In this document: piece by piece, positions 16,602 through 31,009 of the stretch
Position numbering within the stretch: position 1 is the stretch's first letter
Layout of the letters: every line of letters begins with the position of its first letter
NCBI RefSeq assembly: GCF_902859585.1
Contig: NZ_CADIJM010000001.1
Span: 558,001-622,000 of the forward strand
Direction: 5' to 3'
Source of the DNA: Achromobacter animicus
GTDB lineage: Bacteria; Pseudomonadota; Gammaproteobacteria; Burkholderiales; Burkholderiaceae_B
Length of the DNA stretch: 64,000 nt
Translations under genes and position numbers: made by a program
Notes under the pieces: model-generated
Database searches by the model: none
Told to the model about the DNA's origin: nothing
Seen by the model: only the letters and a program-made list of their open reading frames with translations

Positions 16602-19600
16602 AGCCCGCGCCCAACGCCATGATGAGTAAATCCCAACCCATTCAGGACGATCCCCTCTGGTACAAGGACGCCGTCATCTACCAGTTGCACGTCAAATCCT
16701 TTTTTGACTCGAACGGCGACGGCGTCGGCGACCTGCCAGGCCTGATCTCCAAGCTGGACTACATCGCCAGCCTGGGGGTCAACACCATCTGGCTGTTGCC
16801 CTTCTACCCCTCGCCGCGCCGCGACGACGGCTACGACATCGCCGACTACCGCGGCGTGCATCCGGACTACGGCACCATTGCCGACGTGCGCAAGCTGATC
16901 CGGGCCGCGCACGCGCGCGGCCTGCGCATCATCACCGAGCTCGTGGTCAACCATACGTCGGACCAGCACCCGTGGTTTCAACGGGCGCGCGCGGCCAAGC
17001 CCGGTTCGGCGGCGCGCAATTTCTATGTGTGGTCCGACAACGACAAGGCTTATGCCGGCACGCGCATCATCTTCTGCGACACCGAAAAGTCGAACTGGAC
17101 CTGGGACCCGGTGGCCAACGCCTATTTCTGGCACCGCTTCTATTCGCATCAGCCTGACCTGAACTACGACAACCCGCAGGTGCTCAAGGAAGTGCTGTCC
17201 GTCATGCGCTATTGGCTGGACATGGGCGTGGATGGTTTGCGCCTGGACGCGGTGCCCTACCTGGTCGAGCGCGAAGGCACCAACAACGAGAACCTGCCCG
17301 AGACGCATGACGTGCTCAAGCAGATCCGCGCGGTGATCGAAGCCGAGTATCCGGGCCGCCTGCTGCTGGCCGAAGCCAACCAGTGGCCCGAAGACGCGCA
17401 AGAGTATTTCGGCGCGGGCGACGAATGCCACATGTCCTTCCACTTTCCGCTGATGCCGCGGATGTACATGGCGATCGCACAGGAAGACCGCTTTCCGATC
17501 ACCGACATCATCCGCCAGACGCCCGACATTCCGCCCACCTGCCAATGGGCCATCTTCCTGCGCAACCACGACGAATTGACGCTGGAAATGGTGACCAGCC
17601 GCGAACGCGATTACCTGTGGAATGTCTATGCCGCCGAGCCGCGCGCCCGGATCAACCTGGGCATCCGCCGCCGCCTCGCGCCGCTGCTCGAGCGTGACCG
17701 CCGCCGCGTCGAGCTGATGAACAGCCTGCTGCTGTCGATGCCCGGCACGCCGGTGCTGTACTACGGCGACGAACTGGGCATGGGCGACAACGTGCATCTG
17801 GGCGACCGCGATGGTGTACGCACGCCGATGCAATGGTCGCCGGACCGCAATGGCGGTTTCTCTCGCGCCGATCCGGAGCGCCTGCCGCTGCCGGTGTTGA
17901 TGGGCCCCTTGTACGGTTACGAGGCCGTCAACGTCGAGGCGCAGCAGCGCGACCCGCATTCACTGCTGAACTGGACGCGCCGCCTGCTGGCGCAACGCGG
18001 CCAAAGCCATGCCTTCGGGCGCGGCACGCTGCGTTTCATCTTTGCCGGCAACCGCAAGATCCTGGCCTACCTGCGGCAATGGGAAGACACCACGATCCTG
18101 TGCGTCGCCAACCTGTCGAACGCGGCGCAGCCGGTCGAGCTTCACATGCAGGAGTTCAATGGCCGGGTGCCGGTGGAGATGCTGGGCGGCACGCCCTTCC
18201 CCGCCATCGGTGAACTGCCTTACCTGCTGACGTTGCCGCCCTACGGCTTTTACTGGATGGACCTCAGCCAGGACGCCGCGCCGCCCGGATGGCATGCGAC
18301 GGCGCCCGAACAGATGCCCGAACTGATCACGCTGGTGCTCAAGACGCGCGGTGGCGCGGCGCTGACCGATGCGTCGCGCGCCACGCTGGAACGTGAAATC
18401 CTGCCGCAGTATCTGGCGCGCCAGCGCTGGTTTCCCGGCTCCGAACCACCCTCTCGTGCGCGCCTGGCCTACGCCACCCCGTTCGAATCGGCGGACGGCG
18501 AATACTACTGGGCCGAGATCGAGCCCGAGGACGGCGCCAAGGGTATCCGTGCGCAGGCGCCCTTCGTGCTGGTCTGGGACGAAACCGCCGTCATCCAGTA
18601 CGCGATTGCCCGCGTGCGCCGCGGCGCCGAGGTCGGTGTGCTGGCCGACGCCTTCCTGCAGCCGGGGTTCGTGCGCAGCACGCTCAAGGCCATGCAGGCC
18701 GGTGCGGAGCTGGACGGACGCAGCGGCGGCAAGCCGGGCGACAAGCCGGGCGTGATCCGCTTCCTGCCCGAGGCCGGCCTGAAAGACATGGACTTCGATG
18801 GCGACGTGGACATGCATTGGTTGTCGGGCGAACAGTCCAACAGCTCGGTCATCGTCGGCAACCAAGTCATCCTGAAGATCATCCGCAGCGTGCAGCCGGG
18901 CCTGTCTCCGGAATCGGAAATGACGCGCTACCTGACCCGCGCGGGCTACGGCAACATTCCGCCGCTGCTGGGCGAAGTGCAGCGCATGGACGCCGACGGG
19001 ATCGTGCATACCTTGGCGGTGGCGCACGGCTACGTGCCCAACGAGGGCGATGCCTGGAGCTGGACGCTGGACTTCCTGAAGCGCACGCTGGCCAACGCGC
19101 TGCTGGTGGGGACGTCGCCCGAGGAGTACGAGGAAACGCTGCAGGGCTACGCGGTGATGGCCGCAACCATCGGCGAGCGCCTGGGCCAGATGCACACGGT
19201 GCTGGCGGCGCCCACCGATGACGCCGGCTTCCAGTCGCGCCCGGCCAGCGAGGCCGACGCCGAGGCCCGGGCCGAACAGGTGCGCGCGCTGCTGGACCGC
19301 GCCGAAAAGAACCTGCGGACCGCGCTGGACAAGCTAGAAGAGCCGTCGCGCGCCTGCGCCGAATGGTTCTTCGAGCATCACGCGCGCCTGGCCGAGCGGG
19401 TGTCCGCCATGGCGCAGGCCGAAGCCGGGTCGCCCTGGCTGCGCATCCATGGCGACTTCCACCTGGGCCAGGTGCTGGTCGCGCAGACGGACGCGTACCT
19501 CATCGACTTCGAGGGCGAACCGATCAGCAGCCTGGAGGCGCGGCGCGCGCTGGCCTCGCCGTACAAGGACGTGGCCGGCATGCTGCGCTCGTTCGACTAC

Positions 19601-19975
19601 GCGGCGGCATCCATTGCGCGCACCGACCTCATCGGCGGCGCGCATCTGGACGCCAACGCGGGCGCGGACGAGGTGCCGGCGCCGACCGTTGCGCCGGCCG
19701 AACAACGCGACGCACTTTTGTCGCGGTTCCGGCAGCAGGCGTGCGCCGCCTTCCTGCAGGGTTACCGCGGCGCGCGCGGTGGAGACCTGGCCGACGGCGC
19801 GGACCGCGAGAACACGCTGCTGACGCTGGCGCAGCTTGAAAAGGCCGCCTACGAAGTCAGCTACGAAGCCGCCCACCGTCCGGACTGGATCTCGATTCCG
19901 CTGTGCGCCCTGACCGAACTGGCGCGCAGCGTCCTGCTTTCCGCCGCCATCGACGCTGAAGGAAAAACGCCATGA
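16598..19975 (+). CDS. treS: Trehalose synthase-maltokinase fusion
   Basis: 1125 residues joining two enzymes. Residues ~10-560 are TreS (GH13_16), which interconverts trehalose and maltose: nucleophile Asp217 (GLRLDAVPY), acid Glu259 (LLAEANQW) and NHDE at 323-326. Residues ~580-1125 are maltokinase (Mak/Pep2), which makes maltose-1-phosphate with ATP: catalytic HGDFHLGQ with Asp953 and metal-binding DFEGEP with Asp970. The fusion channels trehalose to GlgE substrate. The ATG at 16598 overlaps the glgE stop; ATG codons at 16619 and 16622 are alternatives. Its stop overlaps glgB. Confidence 0.93.
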   Translation: MKPAPNAMMSKSQPIQDDPLWYKDAVIYQLHVKSFFDSNGDGVGDLPGLISKLDYIASLGVNTIWLLPFYPSPRRDDGYDIADYRGVHPDYGTIADVRKLIRAAHARGLRIITELVVNHTSDQHPWFQRARAAKPGSAARNFYVWSDNDKAYAGTRIIFCDTEKSNWTWDPVANAYFWHRFYSHQPDLNYDNPQVLKEVLSVMRYWLDMGVDGLRLDAVPYLVEREGTNNENLPETHDVLKQIRAVIEAEYPGRLLLAEANQWPEDAQEYFGAGDECHMSFHFPLMPRMYMAIAQEDRFPITDIIRQTPDIPPTCQWAIFLRNHDELTLEMVTSRERDYLWNVYAAEPRARINLGIRRRLAPLLERDRRRVELMNSLLLSMPGTPVLYYGDELGMGDNVHLGDRDGVRTPMQWSPDRNGGFSRADPERLPLPVLMGPLYGYEAVNVEAQQRDPHSLLNWTRRLLAQRGQSHAFGRGTLRFIFAGNRKILAYLRQWEDTTILCVANLSNAAQPVELHMQEFNGRVPVEMLGGTPFPAIGELPYLLTLPPYGFYWMDLSQDAAPPGWHATAPEQMPELITLVLKTRGGAALTDASRATLEREILPQYLARQRWFPGSEPPSRARLAYATPFESADGEYYWAEIEPEDGAKGIRAQAPFVLVWDETAVIQYAIARVRRGAEVGVLADAFLQPGFVRSTLKAMQAGAELDGRSGGKPGDKPGVIRFLPEAGLKDMDFDGDVDMHWLSGEQSNSSVIVGNQVILKIIRSVQPGLSPESEMTRYLTRAGYGNIPPLLGEVQRMDADGIVHTLAVAHGYVPNEGDAWSWTLDFLKRTLANALLVGTSPEEYEETLQGYAVMAATIGERLGQMHTVLAAPTDDAGFQSRPASEADAEARAEQVRALLDRAEKNLRTALDKLEEPSRACAEWFFEHHARLAERVSAMAQAEAGSPWLRIHGDFHLGQVLVAQTDAYLIDFEGEPISSLEARRALASPYKDVAGMLRSFDYAAASIARTDLIGGAHLDANAGADEVPAPTVAPAEQRDALLSRFRQQACAAFLQGYRGARGGDLADGADRENTLLTLAQLEKAAYEVSYEAAHRPDWISIPLCALTELARSVLLSAAIDAEGKTP

Positions 19976-22176
19976 GCGGAGCTCAAACCTCTTCGCCCTC
20001 CGCCGATGTGGCGGAGGGTCATATCAACCCGCAGGAACTCACCGCGCTGGCCCACGGGCTGCATGACAATCCGTTCGGCGTGCTGGGCCCGCAGAACCGC
20101 TGGCTGCGCGTCTTCGTGCCCGGCGCCTCAAAGGTGGCGGTCCTGGATCCGGACGGCGAACGCACGGCATTGACGGAGCAGGCGCAAGGTCTGTTCATCG
20201 GCCGCGTGCCCTACGCGCAGGCGGGTGACGGGTCGTCGTACCGCCTGGCGATCCAATGGCCGGCGGCCGAGCAGATCACCGCGGACCCGTACGCCTTCGG
20301 CGCGCTGCTCGACGACACCACGCTGCAACGGCTGGCGCAAGGCGCCTGGCGCGAGGCCGGCGAGGCGCTGGGCGCGCATCTGGTCGAAGTCGACGGCGTC
20401 AGCGGCCTGCGCTGCGCGGTCTGGGCGCCCAACGCCCGACGCGTCGCCGTGGCGGGCGACTTCAACGGCTGGGACGCCCGCCGCCATGGCATGCGGCTGC
20501 GCCATGCGGCAGGCGTCTGGGAGATCTTCATTCCGGGCGTGCGGCCTGGCGAACGCTACAAGTTCGCGATCACCGACCGCAACGGCAACCAGTTCATGAA
20601 GGCCGATCCGATGGCGCGGCGCAGCGAGATGGCGCCGGCCACGGCTTCGATCGTGGACGACCCCGCGCCCTACACTTGGTCCGATGAAGACTGGATGCAC
20701 GGACGCGGCGCGCGTCAGTCGCCCGATGCCCCCATCTCCATTTACGAAGTCCACGCCGGGTCCTGGGCAGACTGCGAGTCTGGCGTCTGCGGCTGGGACC
20801 AGATGGCCGACAAGCTGCCCGGCTACGCCCGCGCCATGGGGTTCACGCATCTTGAGCTGATGCCGATCATGGAGCATCCGTTCGGCGGCTCGTGGGGCTA
20901 TCAGCCCCTGGGCATGTTTGCGCCGACCGCGCGCTACGGCCCGCCCGAGGCCTTCGCGCGTTTCATCGACCGCTGCCACGCGGCAGGCATCGGCGTGATT
21001 CTGGATTGGGTGCCCGCCCACTTCCCGGACGATGCGCACGGGCTGGCCGCCTTCGACGGCACCTCGCTCTATGAATACGAGGACCCGCGCGAAGGCTATC
21101 ACCCCGACTGGCACACCATGGTCTACAACCTGGGCCGCAACGAGGTGAAGGCCTTCATGATCGCCAGCGCGATGCATTGGCTGCGGCGTTTTCATATCGA
21201 CGGGCTGCGGGTGGACGCCGTGGCGTCGATGCTCTACCGCGACTACAGCCGTCAGCCTGGTGAATGGATCCCCAACCGCTATGGCGGCCGCGAAAACCTG
21301 GAAGCCGTCCAATTCCTGCAGGAGTTGAACGACACCGTGCGCGCCGAGGTGCCCGACGCGATCATGGTGGCCGAGGAATCGACCGCGTGGCCGGGCGTGA
21401 CCGCGCCCGTGTCGGAAGGCGGCCTCGGGTTTCACTACAAATGGAACATGGGCTGGATGCACGACACGCTGCGCTATCTGTCGCAGGATCCCATCCATCG
21501 CCGCTACCACCACCACGACATCACGTTCGGCATGGTGTATGCCTTCAGTGAGCGCTTCATCCTGCCGCTGTCGCATGACGAAGTGGTGCACGGCAAGGGT
21601 TCGCTGCTGGGCAAGATGCCCGGCGACACGCAGACCCGGCTGGCCAATCTGCGCGCGTACTACGGCTTCATGTGGGCGCACCCCGGCAAGAAGCTGCTGT
21701 TCATGGGCGGCGAACTGGCCCAGCCCACCGAATGGAACCACGACGCCACGCTGAACTGGAACCTGCTGGACCACGCCGGCCACCTGGGCATCCAGCGCCT
21801 GGTGGCCGACCTGAACCGGCTGTATCGCGACGTGCCGGCGCTGCACGCGCGGGATGCGGACCCGTCGGGTTTCGCGTGGACGATCCTGGACGATCAGGAC
21901 AACAGCGTCCTCGCCTTCCTGCGCACCGACGGCCAGCAGCAGATGCTGGTGGTGTCGAACTTCACGCCGGTCACCCGGCACGATTACCGCATTGGCGTTC
22001 CGCGCGCCGGCCGCTGGGCCGAACGGCTGAACACCGATGCGTCCCACTACGGCGGGTCCGGCCAGGGCAACCAGGGCGGGGCTCACACCGGCGACATGGC
22101 TGCCCATGGGCAGCCGCAGGCCCTGTCGCTCACCCTGCCGCCTCTCTCGACCCTCTTCCTGATGCACGAAGGCTGA
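19972..22176 (+). CDS. glgB: 1,4-alpha-glucan branching enzyme
   Basis: 734 residues, close to the 728 of E. coli GlgB. It has the N-terminal domains, including a CBM48 ([18 protein letters not shown] near 145-165), then the GH13_9 barrel with [13 protein letters not shown] (nucleophile Asp), [10 protein letters not shown] (acid Glu) and [13 protein letters not shown]. It introduces alpha-1,6 branches into linear glucan from GlgA or GlgE. The ATG lies in the treS stop (ATGA), so translation is probably coupled. Confidence 0.95.
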   Translation: MSGAQTSSPSADVAEGHINPQELTALAHGLHDNPFGVLGPQNRWLRVFVPGASKVAVLDPDGERTALTEQAQGLFIGRVPYAQAGDGSSYRLAIQWPAAEQITADPYAFGALLDDTTLQRLAQGAWREAGEALGAHLVEVDGVSGLRCAVWAPNARRVAVAGDFNGWDARRHGMRLRHAAGVWEIFIPGVRPGERYKFAITDRNGNQFMKADPMARRSEMAPATASIVDDPAPYTWSDEDWMHGRGARQSPDAPISIYEVHAGSWADCESGVCGWDQMADKLPGYARAMGFTHLELMPIMEHPFGGSWGYQPLGMFAPTARYGPPEAFARFIDRCHAAGIGVILDWVPAHFPDDAHGLAAFDGTSLYEYEDPREGYHPDWHTMVYNLGRNEVKAFMIASAMHWLRRFHIDGLRVDAVASMLYRDYSRQPGEWIPNRYGGRENLEAVQFLQELNDTVRAEVPDAIMVAEESTAWPGVTAPVSEGGLGFHYKWNMGWMHDTLRYLSQDPIHRRYHHHDITFGMVYAFSERFILPLSHDEVVHGKGSLLGKMPGDTQTRLANLRAYYGFMWAHPGKKLLFMGGELAQPTEWNHDATLNWNLLDHAGHLGIQRLVADLNRLYRDVPALHARDADPSGFAWTILDDQDNSVLAFLRTDGQQQMLVVSNFTPVTRHDYRIGVPRAGRWAERLNTDASHYGGSGQGNQGGAHTGDMAAHGQPQALSLTLPPLSTLFLMHEG

Positions 22177-22180
22177 ATCC

Positions 22181-24288
<2,108 letters not shown>

Positions 24289-24292
<4 letters not shown>

Positions 24293-26076
24293 CGCATTCG
24301 TATTCCTATGGCGCGATTCCGCTGGAAAGCGGCGTCACGCGCTTCCGGCTGTGGGCGCCCAGCGCCCCGCCCGGTCTCGCGTTGGAGGTCGAGGGCCATC
24401 CGCCCATTCCGATGCGCCCCGGCCCGGACGGCTACGCGCAGGCCGACGTGGACTGCGCGCCGGGCACGCGCTACCACTATCGGCTGGACGAGAACACCGT
24501 CATGCCCGATCCCGCCTCCCGCCTTCAGGACGGCGACGTGCATGGCGACAGCATCGTCGTGGAGCCTGGCGCCTACCGCTGGCGCCATCCGGAGTGGACC
24601 GGCAGGCCGTGGGAAGAAACGGTCATCTACGAGGTCCACGCGGGTCTGGCCGGCGGCTACGCAGGCCTGATCGCGAGGTTGCCGGAACTGGCGGCCATGG
24701 GCATCACCATGCTGGAACTCATGCCCATCGCCGATTTTCCCGGCGAACGGAACTGGGGCTACGACGGCGTGCTGCCGTATGCGCCCGACACCGCATACGG
24801 CTCGCCGGACGACCTGAAACAGCTCATCGACGCAGCGCATGGCCACGGCATGGGCGTGATGCTGGACGTGGTCTACAACCACTTCGGGCCGGACGGCAAT
24901 TATCTGTCCGGCTACGCCGCGCCCTTCTTCCGCACCGACATCGACACGCCGTGGGGCGCCGCCATCGACTTCCGCCAGGACGCCGTCAGCACGTACTTCA
25001 AGGAAAACGCGCTCTACTGGCTGACCGAATACCGCTTCGACGGCCTGCGTCTGGACGCCGTCCACGCCATCGCCGGACACGAGTGGCTGCACGAGCTGGC
25101 CCGCTTCGTGCGCGATGGCGTCTCGGCCGAGCGCAACGTGCATCTGGTCGTTGAAAACGACGACAACCGGGCCAGCCTGCTGCGCGGCGACTTCGAGGCG
25201 CAATGGAACGACGATGCGCACCATGTGCTGCACCATCTGCTGACCGGCGAATCGCGCGGCTATTACGCCGACTACGCCGAGGCGCCCGCGCAGGCGCTGG
25301 CCCGCTGCCTGGCCGAGGGCTGGGTGTACCAAGGCCAACCGTCGCCCTATCGCGGCGGCCAGCCACGGGGCGAGCGCAGCGCGGACCTGCCGCCCACCGC
25401 CTTCGTGCTGTTCCTGCAAAACCATGACCAGACCGGTAACCGCGCACGCGGCGAACGGCTGACCGCCCTGGTCGACAACACCCAGCGGCTGCGGGCGGCC
25501 GTGGCGCTGCAACTGCTGGCGCCGCAAATCCCCTTGATCTTCATGGGCGAGGAACGGGGATCGCGCGCGCCGTTCCTGTACTTCACGAGCCATACCGACC
25601 CGGAACTGGCGCAGGCCGTGCGAGACGGCCGGCAGCGCGAGTTCTCGGCCTTTCCGGAGTTTGCGGGCGACTCGCCCTCCGCGCAGCTGCCCGACCCGAA
25701 CGACGAATCCACCTACCACGCCAGTTCGCCCTGGCAGGACGAGCCGGATGCGGCCGAGTGGATGCGCGACTATTCCGCGCTACTGCAACTGCGGGCGCGG
25801 TCGATTGCGCCGCGCCTGGCGGGTGCGGTCAGCCTGGGTGCCGCGGCGGTCGGCGATCGCAGCGTGTTCGCGCGTTGGGAACTGGCCGACGGCGCCCGCC
25901 TGACGGTCTACACCAACCTGGGTCCCATGCCTCAGACCGTCCCGGAATCGCTCATGCCCGGCCCGGATGTGTTCACGACGTTGCTCTTCGAATCACCCGC
26001 CGGCGGGCGCGACCGCCTCTCACAAGGCGAGCTGTGCCCGGACTGCACAGTGTGGCTGCTGGAGGAGCCAGCATGA
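24289..26076 (+). CDS. treZ: Malto-oligosyltrehalose trehalohydrolase
   Basis: 595 residues of GH13_10. It hydrolyses the alpha-1,4 bond next to the trehalose end of malto-oligosyltrehalose and frees trehalose. Typical features: N-terminal FRLWAPSAP, EVHAGLAGGY, LDVVYNHFGPDGNYL, nucleophile Asp in [11 protein letters not shown], acid Glu in HLVVENDDN, and QNHDQTGNRARGERL. GGAGAAGCG stands just before the ATG inside glgX. It partners treY, which is two genes downstream. Confidence 0.93.
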
Positions 26077-28268
26077 AGCGCGCCAAGGCCGAGCCGGACG
26101 GCTTATCCGCATTGGCCCATGACGCCGGCATCGCGGAACACTGGTCGGATGCTCGGCAGCGGCCGCAACAGGTGTCGCCCGATACGTTGCGTGCGCTGCT
26201 GGCCGCCATGGACCTGCCAGCCGCCACGGCGCGCGACATCGAGGACAGCCGCCGCCGGCTGGCGGAGCAGGCCGCGGACGCCCTGCCGCCCATGGTGGTC
26301 ACGCGCTGCAACGCCCGCACTGCATTGCCCAAGACGGCGCGCGGTCCGTATCGCATCCTGTGCGAGTCTGGCCGCATCCTGGACGGCCACCTACAGGCGG
26401 GCGCGGACGGCGTGCCCTGCCTGGTTGCGCCTGACGAGCCCGGCTACCACCGGCTGCTGCTGACATCCGCCGAGGCGACGCTGGCGGTTGCCCCGCAAAA
26501 GGCGCCCAGCCTGGCCGACCTGACCGGCGCGGCCAGCCCGCGCTGCTGGGGTCTGGCCGCGCAGGTCTACAGCCTGCGCCAGGATGCCCATGCCGCCGTG
26601 CCGCGCACGCACGGCTTCGGCGATTTCGGCGCGCTGCGCGAACTGGCGGTGGCCGCCGCGGAGCAAGGCGCCGACATGCTGGCCATCAGCCCCGTCCACG
26701 CGATGTACACGGCACAACCCGAGCGCTCCAGCCCGTATTCGCCGTCCAACCGCCTCTTCCTGAACGTGCTGTACGCGGCGCCCGCCTCGGTGCTCGGGCA
26801 GGACGCGATGATGCGCGCGCTGTCCGGTGTGGAACCGGCCGAACTCACCGCGTTGGATGGGCTGGATCTCATCGATTGGCCGGCAGCCGCAGCGATCCGG
26901 TTGCGGGTGCTGCGCGCGCTGCATGCGGAGTTTGGGCGCAGCGGCGCCGTCAGCCAGCGGGCGCGCTACGCGCAGTTCTGCGAAGACCGCGGCCAGGCGC
27001 TGCGCGATCACGCGACCTTCGAAGCACTGCATGCCGCGCAGCGCGCGCCGGACGGCACCATCCCGCCGTGGCAGAAATGGCCGGCCGCCTTGCGCGATCC
27101 GGCCTCTTCACAGGTCAGGCGTTTTGCGCAGGACCATCCGCTTGAAGTGGATTTTCATCAGTTCGCGCAGTGGCTCGCAGCAGAAAACCTGGCCGCGGCA
27201 CACGCGGCCGGCCGCGAGGCCGGCATGCGTCTCGGCCTGCTCGCCGACCTGGCAGTGGGCGCCAGTCCGGACGGCAGCCACGCATGGAGCCGGCAGGCCG
27301 ACCTGATGCGCGGGATGTCGGTCGGGGCGCCGCCTGACATCTACAACCCGCTTGGACAGGGTTGGGGCCTGACCGCGTTTTCACCGCGCGCGCTGCACGC
27401 GAACGGCTACGCCGCATTCATCGAGATGCTGCGCGCGGTGCTGGCCCACACGGGCGGCGTGCGCATCGATCACATCCTGGGCATGGCGCGGCTGTGGCTG
27501 GTGCCGGAAGGCGCGTCGCCCGCCGACGGCGCCTATCTGCGCTACCCGCTGGACGAGATACTGGCGCTGATTGCGCTGGAGGCGTGGCGCCACCGCGCCT
27601 GCGCCATCGGCGAGAACCTGGGCACGGTGCCAGAAGGGTTCGACGACCGGTTGAAGGACAACGGCGTGCTTGGCATGAACGTGCTCTGGTTCATGCGCCA
27701 GGCGCCGCAAGCGCAGCCGGAAGCGGGGGCCGAAGTTGCGAAGGCGCCGCGCTCCCATGCTGCGGGTGCAGAAGACGTAGGCCCAGACGAAGTGGACGCC
27801 GAATCGCCTGCCGGATTCACGCCGCCCGCCGAATGGCCCGAGAACGCCGCCGCCATGACCACCACCCACGACCTGCCGACTCTGCTCGGCTGGTGGGAAG
27901 CGCGCGACATCGACTGGCGCGTCAAACTCGATCTGCTGGGCGCCGACAACGACGAGGCCAGCCTGCGCGCCGCCCGCGCGCAGGACCGGGAGATGCTCTG
28001 CCGCGCCCTGGACCTCGATGTCGAAGCACCGCCCGACGAGGCGCCGGTCCCAGAACTGTTGCGCTTCGTGTCGTCCAGCCCCTGCCCGCTGCTGCTGGTG
28101 CCGATGGAAGACATCGCCGGCGTGCTGGATCAGCCGAACCTGCCCGGCACCATCGATACCCATCCCAACTGGCGCCAGCGTTTGCCCTTGAGCATCCGCG
28201 CGACCTTTGCAGACCCCGCCGCGCAAACCCGCCTGGATGCCGCGCGCGCCGGAAGGAGACAATCTTGA
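26073..28268 (+). CDS. malQ: 4-alpha-glucanotransferase (amylomaltase)
   Basis: 731 residues of GH77. It moves glucan segments between malto-oligosaccharides and releases glucose. Recognised by SPYSPSNRLFLNVLY-type donor loop, RIDHILGMARLWLVPEG (nucleophile Asp) and IGENLGTVP (acid Glu), plus TTHDLPTLLGWW. A stretch of about 35 residues rich in Ala, Glu and Pro around 550-590 looks like a flexible insertion. GGAGGAG precedes the ATG, which overlaps the treZ stop. It probably rescales chains for TreY. Confidence 0.92.
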   Translation: MKRAKAEPDGLSALAHDAGIAEHWSDARQRPQQVSPDTLRALLAAMDLPAATARDIEDSRRRLAEQAADALPPMVVTRCNARTALPKTARGPYRILCESGRILDGHLQAGADGVPCLVAPDEPGYHRLLLTSAEATLAVAPQKAPSLADLTGAASPRCWGLAAQVYSLRQDAHAAVPRTHGFGDFGALRELAVAAAEQGADMLAISPVHAMYTAQPERSSPYSPSNRLFLNVLYAAPASVLGQDAMMRALSGVEPAELTALDGLDLIDWPAAAAIRLRVLRALHAEFGRSGAVSQRARYAQFCEDRGQALRDHATFEALHAAQRAPDGTIPPWQKWPAALRDPASSQVRRFAQDHPLEVDFHQFAQWLAAENLAAAHAAGREAGMRLGLLADLAVGASPDGSHAWSRQADLMRGMSVGAPPDIYNPLGQGWGLTAFSPRALHANGYAAFIEMLRAVLAHTGGVRIDHILGMARLWLVPEGASPADGAYLRYPLDEILALIALEAWRHRACAIGENLGTVPEGFDDRLKDNGVLGMNVLWFMRQAPQAQPEAGAEVAKAPRSHAAGAEDVGPDEVDAESPAGFTPPAEWPENAAAMTTTHDLPTLLGWWEARDIDWRVKLDLLGADNDEASLRAARAQDREMLCRALDLDVEAPPDEAPVPELLRFVSSSPCPLLLVPMEDIAGVLDQPNLPGTIDTHPNWRQRLPLSIRATFADPAAQTRLDAARAGRRQS

Positions 28269-30892
28269 GCACACCGCTAGCCACCGCCCGCCTGCAACTG
28301 CATGCAGGATTCACGCTCGATGACGCGTGCGCGCAGGTGGACTATTACGCAGACCTGGGCGTCAGCCATCTGTATCTGTCGCCCATCACGCGCGCGCGCG
28401 AGGGCTCCACCCACGGCTACGACGTCATCGACCATGCCGTCGTCAGTCCGGAACTGGGCGGCGAGCCCGCCCTGCTCCGCCTGGCCAGCGCCGCCCGCGC
28501 ACGCGGCCTGGGCCTGATCGCGGACATCGTGCCCAACCACATGGCGGCGAATCCCGCGAACGCGTGGTGGCGCGACGTGCTGGCCAATGGACCGGCAAGC
28601 GCGTTCTCGGGCTACTTCGATATCGAATGGAACCCGCCCGCGCCGGCACTGCGCAACAAGGTGCTGCTGCCGGTGCTGGGCGACCCGTACGGCGCGGCGC
28701 TGGAGCACGGCGCCATCACGCCGCAATGGGACACCGGCGCGTCCGCCCCCGAGCTGGACGTGCATGGACAGCGCTTCCCGCTGACGCCATCGTCGGTGCC
28801 GCGTGGCGCGGAGCGCCAGGCCTGGCTGCGCGAGCACGACCCGGCTCAGGCCGGCGGGCGTCAGCGCCTGCATGAACTGCTGGAACGCCAGCACTACCGT
28901 CTTGCGTGGTGGCGCACGGCGCCGGACCAGATCAACTGGCGGCGCTTCTTTGAGATCAGCGAACTGGTCGGCGTGCGCGTCGAGGACGAAGCCGTGTTCG
29001 ACGCCGTGCACGCGCTGGTCCTGCGGCTATACGCGCAAGGTGTGCTCGACGGCCTGCGCATCGACCATATCGATGGACTGGCGTCGCCGGGCGGGTATCT
29101 GCGCCGGCTGTCGGCGCGGCTTGAACAGGCCAACGCCAACCGCCCCGCGGCGCTGCGCCAGGAGCAGCCCTACCTTGTGATCGAAAAGATCCTGGCGCAT
29201 GACGAGGCGCTGGACCCGCGCTGGCTGACGGACGGCACCACCGGCTACGACTTCATGGATCAGGTGAGCGCGGTGCTGCACGACCCGCAGGCCGAAGCGC
29301 CGCTGCGGGAGTTCTGGCAAACGCTGACCGGCGATGAGCGCGACCCCGCTGAACAGTTGCGCGCAGCGCGGGTGCGCATGCTTGCCCGCCATTTCCCGGC
29401 GGAAAGGCAGGCGCTGGTGCGCTGCCTGGAACAGATCGCCGCCCGCGACCTGCGCACGCGCGACTGGACCGCCACGGCGATCGACCGCGCGCTGAGCGCC
29501 CTGCTGGCCGCCTTCCCCGTCTACCGCACCTATGCGGAGGACGAGGGCCGCAATCCGGCGGACGCGCAGCAGCGCGAGATCGCGGTCCAGGGCGCGGCGG
29601 CGGCGATGGCGGCCCGCGAAGGCTCCGCCGACACGACGCTGCTGGCGCAGCTTGCGCAGTGGTTGAACGGCGAAACGGATCACCCCACCGCCCTGCGCCG
29701 CTTCCAGCAATTGACGCCGCCGCTGGCCGCCAAGGCGCTGGAAGACACCCTCTTCTACCGATACGGCCCGCTGCTGTCGCGCAACGAGGTTGGCGCGTCG
29801 CCGGCCTGCTTCAGCCTGTCCGCCGAGAACTTCTTCACCGCCTGCGCCGCCCGCGCGCGGACGCATCCCCGCGCCATGCTGGCCACCGCCACGCACGACC
29901 ACAAGCGCGGCGAAGACACGCGGATGCGGCTCGCCGTCCTGACCGAGATGCCCGACCGCTGGCAGGAAGCGGCGCGAGGCTGGATAGACGCATTGCCCAG
30001 CGGCATCAGCCGCGCAGACCGCTACATGCTCATCCAGACGCTGATCGGCGCCTGGCCCTGCGAATGGCGTGCGGACCCGGCCGACTGGGCGCCCGACGCC
30101 CTGCAGCAATGGCTGGACCGGATCGGCCAATGGCAGGAAAAGGCCCTGCGCGAGGCCAAGCTGCACACGAGCTGGACCGATCAGGATCCCACCTACGAAG
30201 CCGCCGCGAAAGAATGCCTCGCATGGCTGGGCGGTGATCCCGAAGGCCGCCGCGTGCTGGCCAGCATTGCCGCCTTTGCGCTCGACATTGCGCCAGCCGG
30301 GATGGTCAACAGTTTCACGCAGACGCTGCTGCGCAATACGTTGCCGGGCGTGCCGGATCTTTATCAGGGCACGGATCTGTGGGATTTCAGTCTGGTCGAC
30401 CCCGACAATCGCCGACCGGTCGATTACGCCCTGCGCGCCAAGCTGCTCGCGGATGGTTCGCACGACGTAGCGATGGACCTGTCCGAATCGGCCTGGCGCA
30501 CGGGTGCGGTCAAGCAGGCGCTGATCCACCGGCTGCTGATGGCCCGCCAGCGGGCGCCCGAGCCTTTTGCGGGCGGTGACTTCCTTGCCGTCGCTGCCGT
30601 GGGCGCCCGAGCCGATCATGTTCTGTCGTATGTGCGGCAACACGACGGCCAGATCGCCCTCATTGTCGGGGCGCGAACGTGCGCACTGCAATTGACCGGT
30701 TATGCGCGCGGCGATGCAGCTGCGGCGCGGGCGTTCTGGACCGATACGGCGCTGCGTCTGCCTGCGGGCATCCCTGGTCTCTCGCTGCATGACGCGTTGA
30801 CGGGACGCCGCGTGCGCGCAGGCGCAGACGGCTTGCTGCCGATCACCGAGCTGCTGCGAGACGGCCCGGCAGTACTCTGCCTGTCGGCCTAG
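28265..30892 (+). CDS. treY: Malto-oligosyltrehalose synthase
   Basis: 875 residues of GH13_26. It converts the reducing end of malto-oligosaccharides to an alpha,alpha-1,1 bond, giving the TreZ substrate. The N-terminus (ARLQLHAGFTLDDA, YLSPITRAREGSTHGYDV) and DGLRIDHIDGLASPGGYL are diagnostic; IEKILAHDE contains the acid Glu. The start is TTG at 28265, overlapping the malQ stop as TTGA; AAGGAG lies 6 nt upstream and no in-frame ATG is near the conserved N-terminus. It is the last gene of the operon. Confidence 0.93.
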   Translation: MSTPLATARLQLHAGFTLDDACAQVDYYADLGVSHLYLSPITRAREGSTHGYDVIDHAVVSPELGGEPALLRLASAARARGLGLIADIVPNHMAANPANAWWRDVLANGPASAFSGYFDIEWNPPAPALRNKVLLPVLGDPYGAALEHGAITPQWDTGASAPELDVHGQRFPLTPSSVPRGAERQAWLREHDPAQAGGRQRLHELLERQHYRLAWWRTAPDQINWRRFFEISELVGVRVEDEAVFDAVHALVLRLYAQGVLDGLRIDHIDGLASPGGYLRRLSARLEQANANRPAALRQEQPYLVIEKILAHDEALDPRWLTDGTTGYDFMDQVSAVLHDPQAEAPLREFWQTLTGDERDPAEQLRAARVRMLARHFPAERQALVRCLEQIAARDLRTRDWTATAIDRALSALLAAFPVYRTYAEDEGRNPADAQQREIAVQGAAAAMAAREGSADTTLLAQLAQWLNGETDHPTALRRFQQLTPPLAAKALEDTLFYRYGPLLSRNEVGASPACFSLSAENFFTACAARARTHPRAMLATATHDHKRGEDTRMRLAVLTEMPDRWQEAARGWIDALPSGISRADRYMLIQTLIGAWPCEWRADPADWAPDALQQWLDRIGQWQEKALREAKLHTSWTDQDPTYEAAAKECLAWLGGDPEGRRVLASIAAFALDIAPAGMVNSFTQTLLRNTLPGVPDLYQGTDLWDFSLVDPDNRRPVDYALRAKLLADGSHDVAMDLSESAWRTGAVKQALIHRLLMARQRAPEPFAGGDFLAVAAVGARADHVLSYVRQHDGQIALIVGARTCALQLTGYARGDAAAARAFWTDTALRLPAGIPGLSLHDALTGRRVRAGADGLLPITELLRDGPAVLCLSA

Positions 30893-30912
30893 CAAGGCTT
30901 TCAGACACAATT

Positions 30913-30953
30913 CGGCCCCGGACACGTCACGGAGGGAGACGCGGCCGGGGCCG
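30913..30953 (+). terminator. Possible terminator hairpin after treY
   Basis: CGGCCCCGG and CCGGGGCCG (9 bp) flank a 23-nt loop 20 nt after the treY stop. There is no U-run, so efficiency is uncertain. Confidence 0.35.
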
Positions 30954-31009
30954 TCAGGCACTACGCATCGAACCGCGCGCTGGTCACGCGGCTAGCGCAG
31001 CCAACGCAT

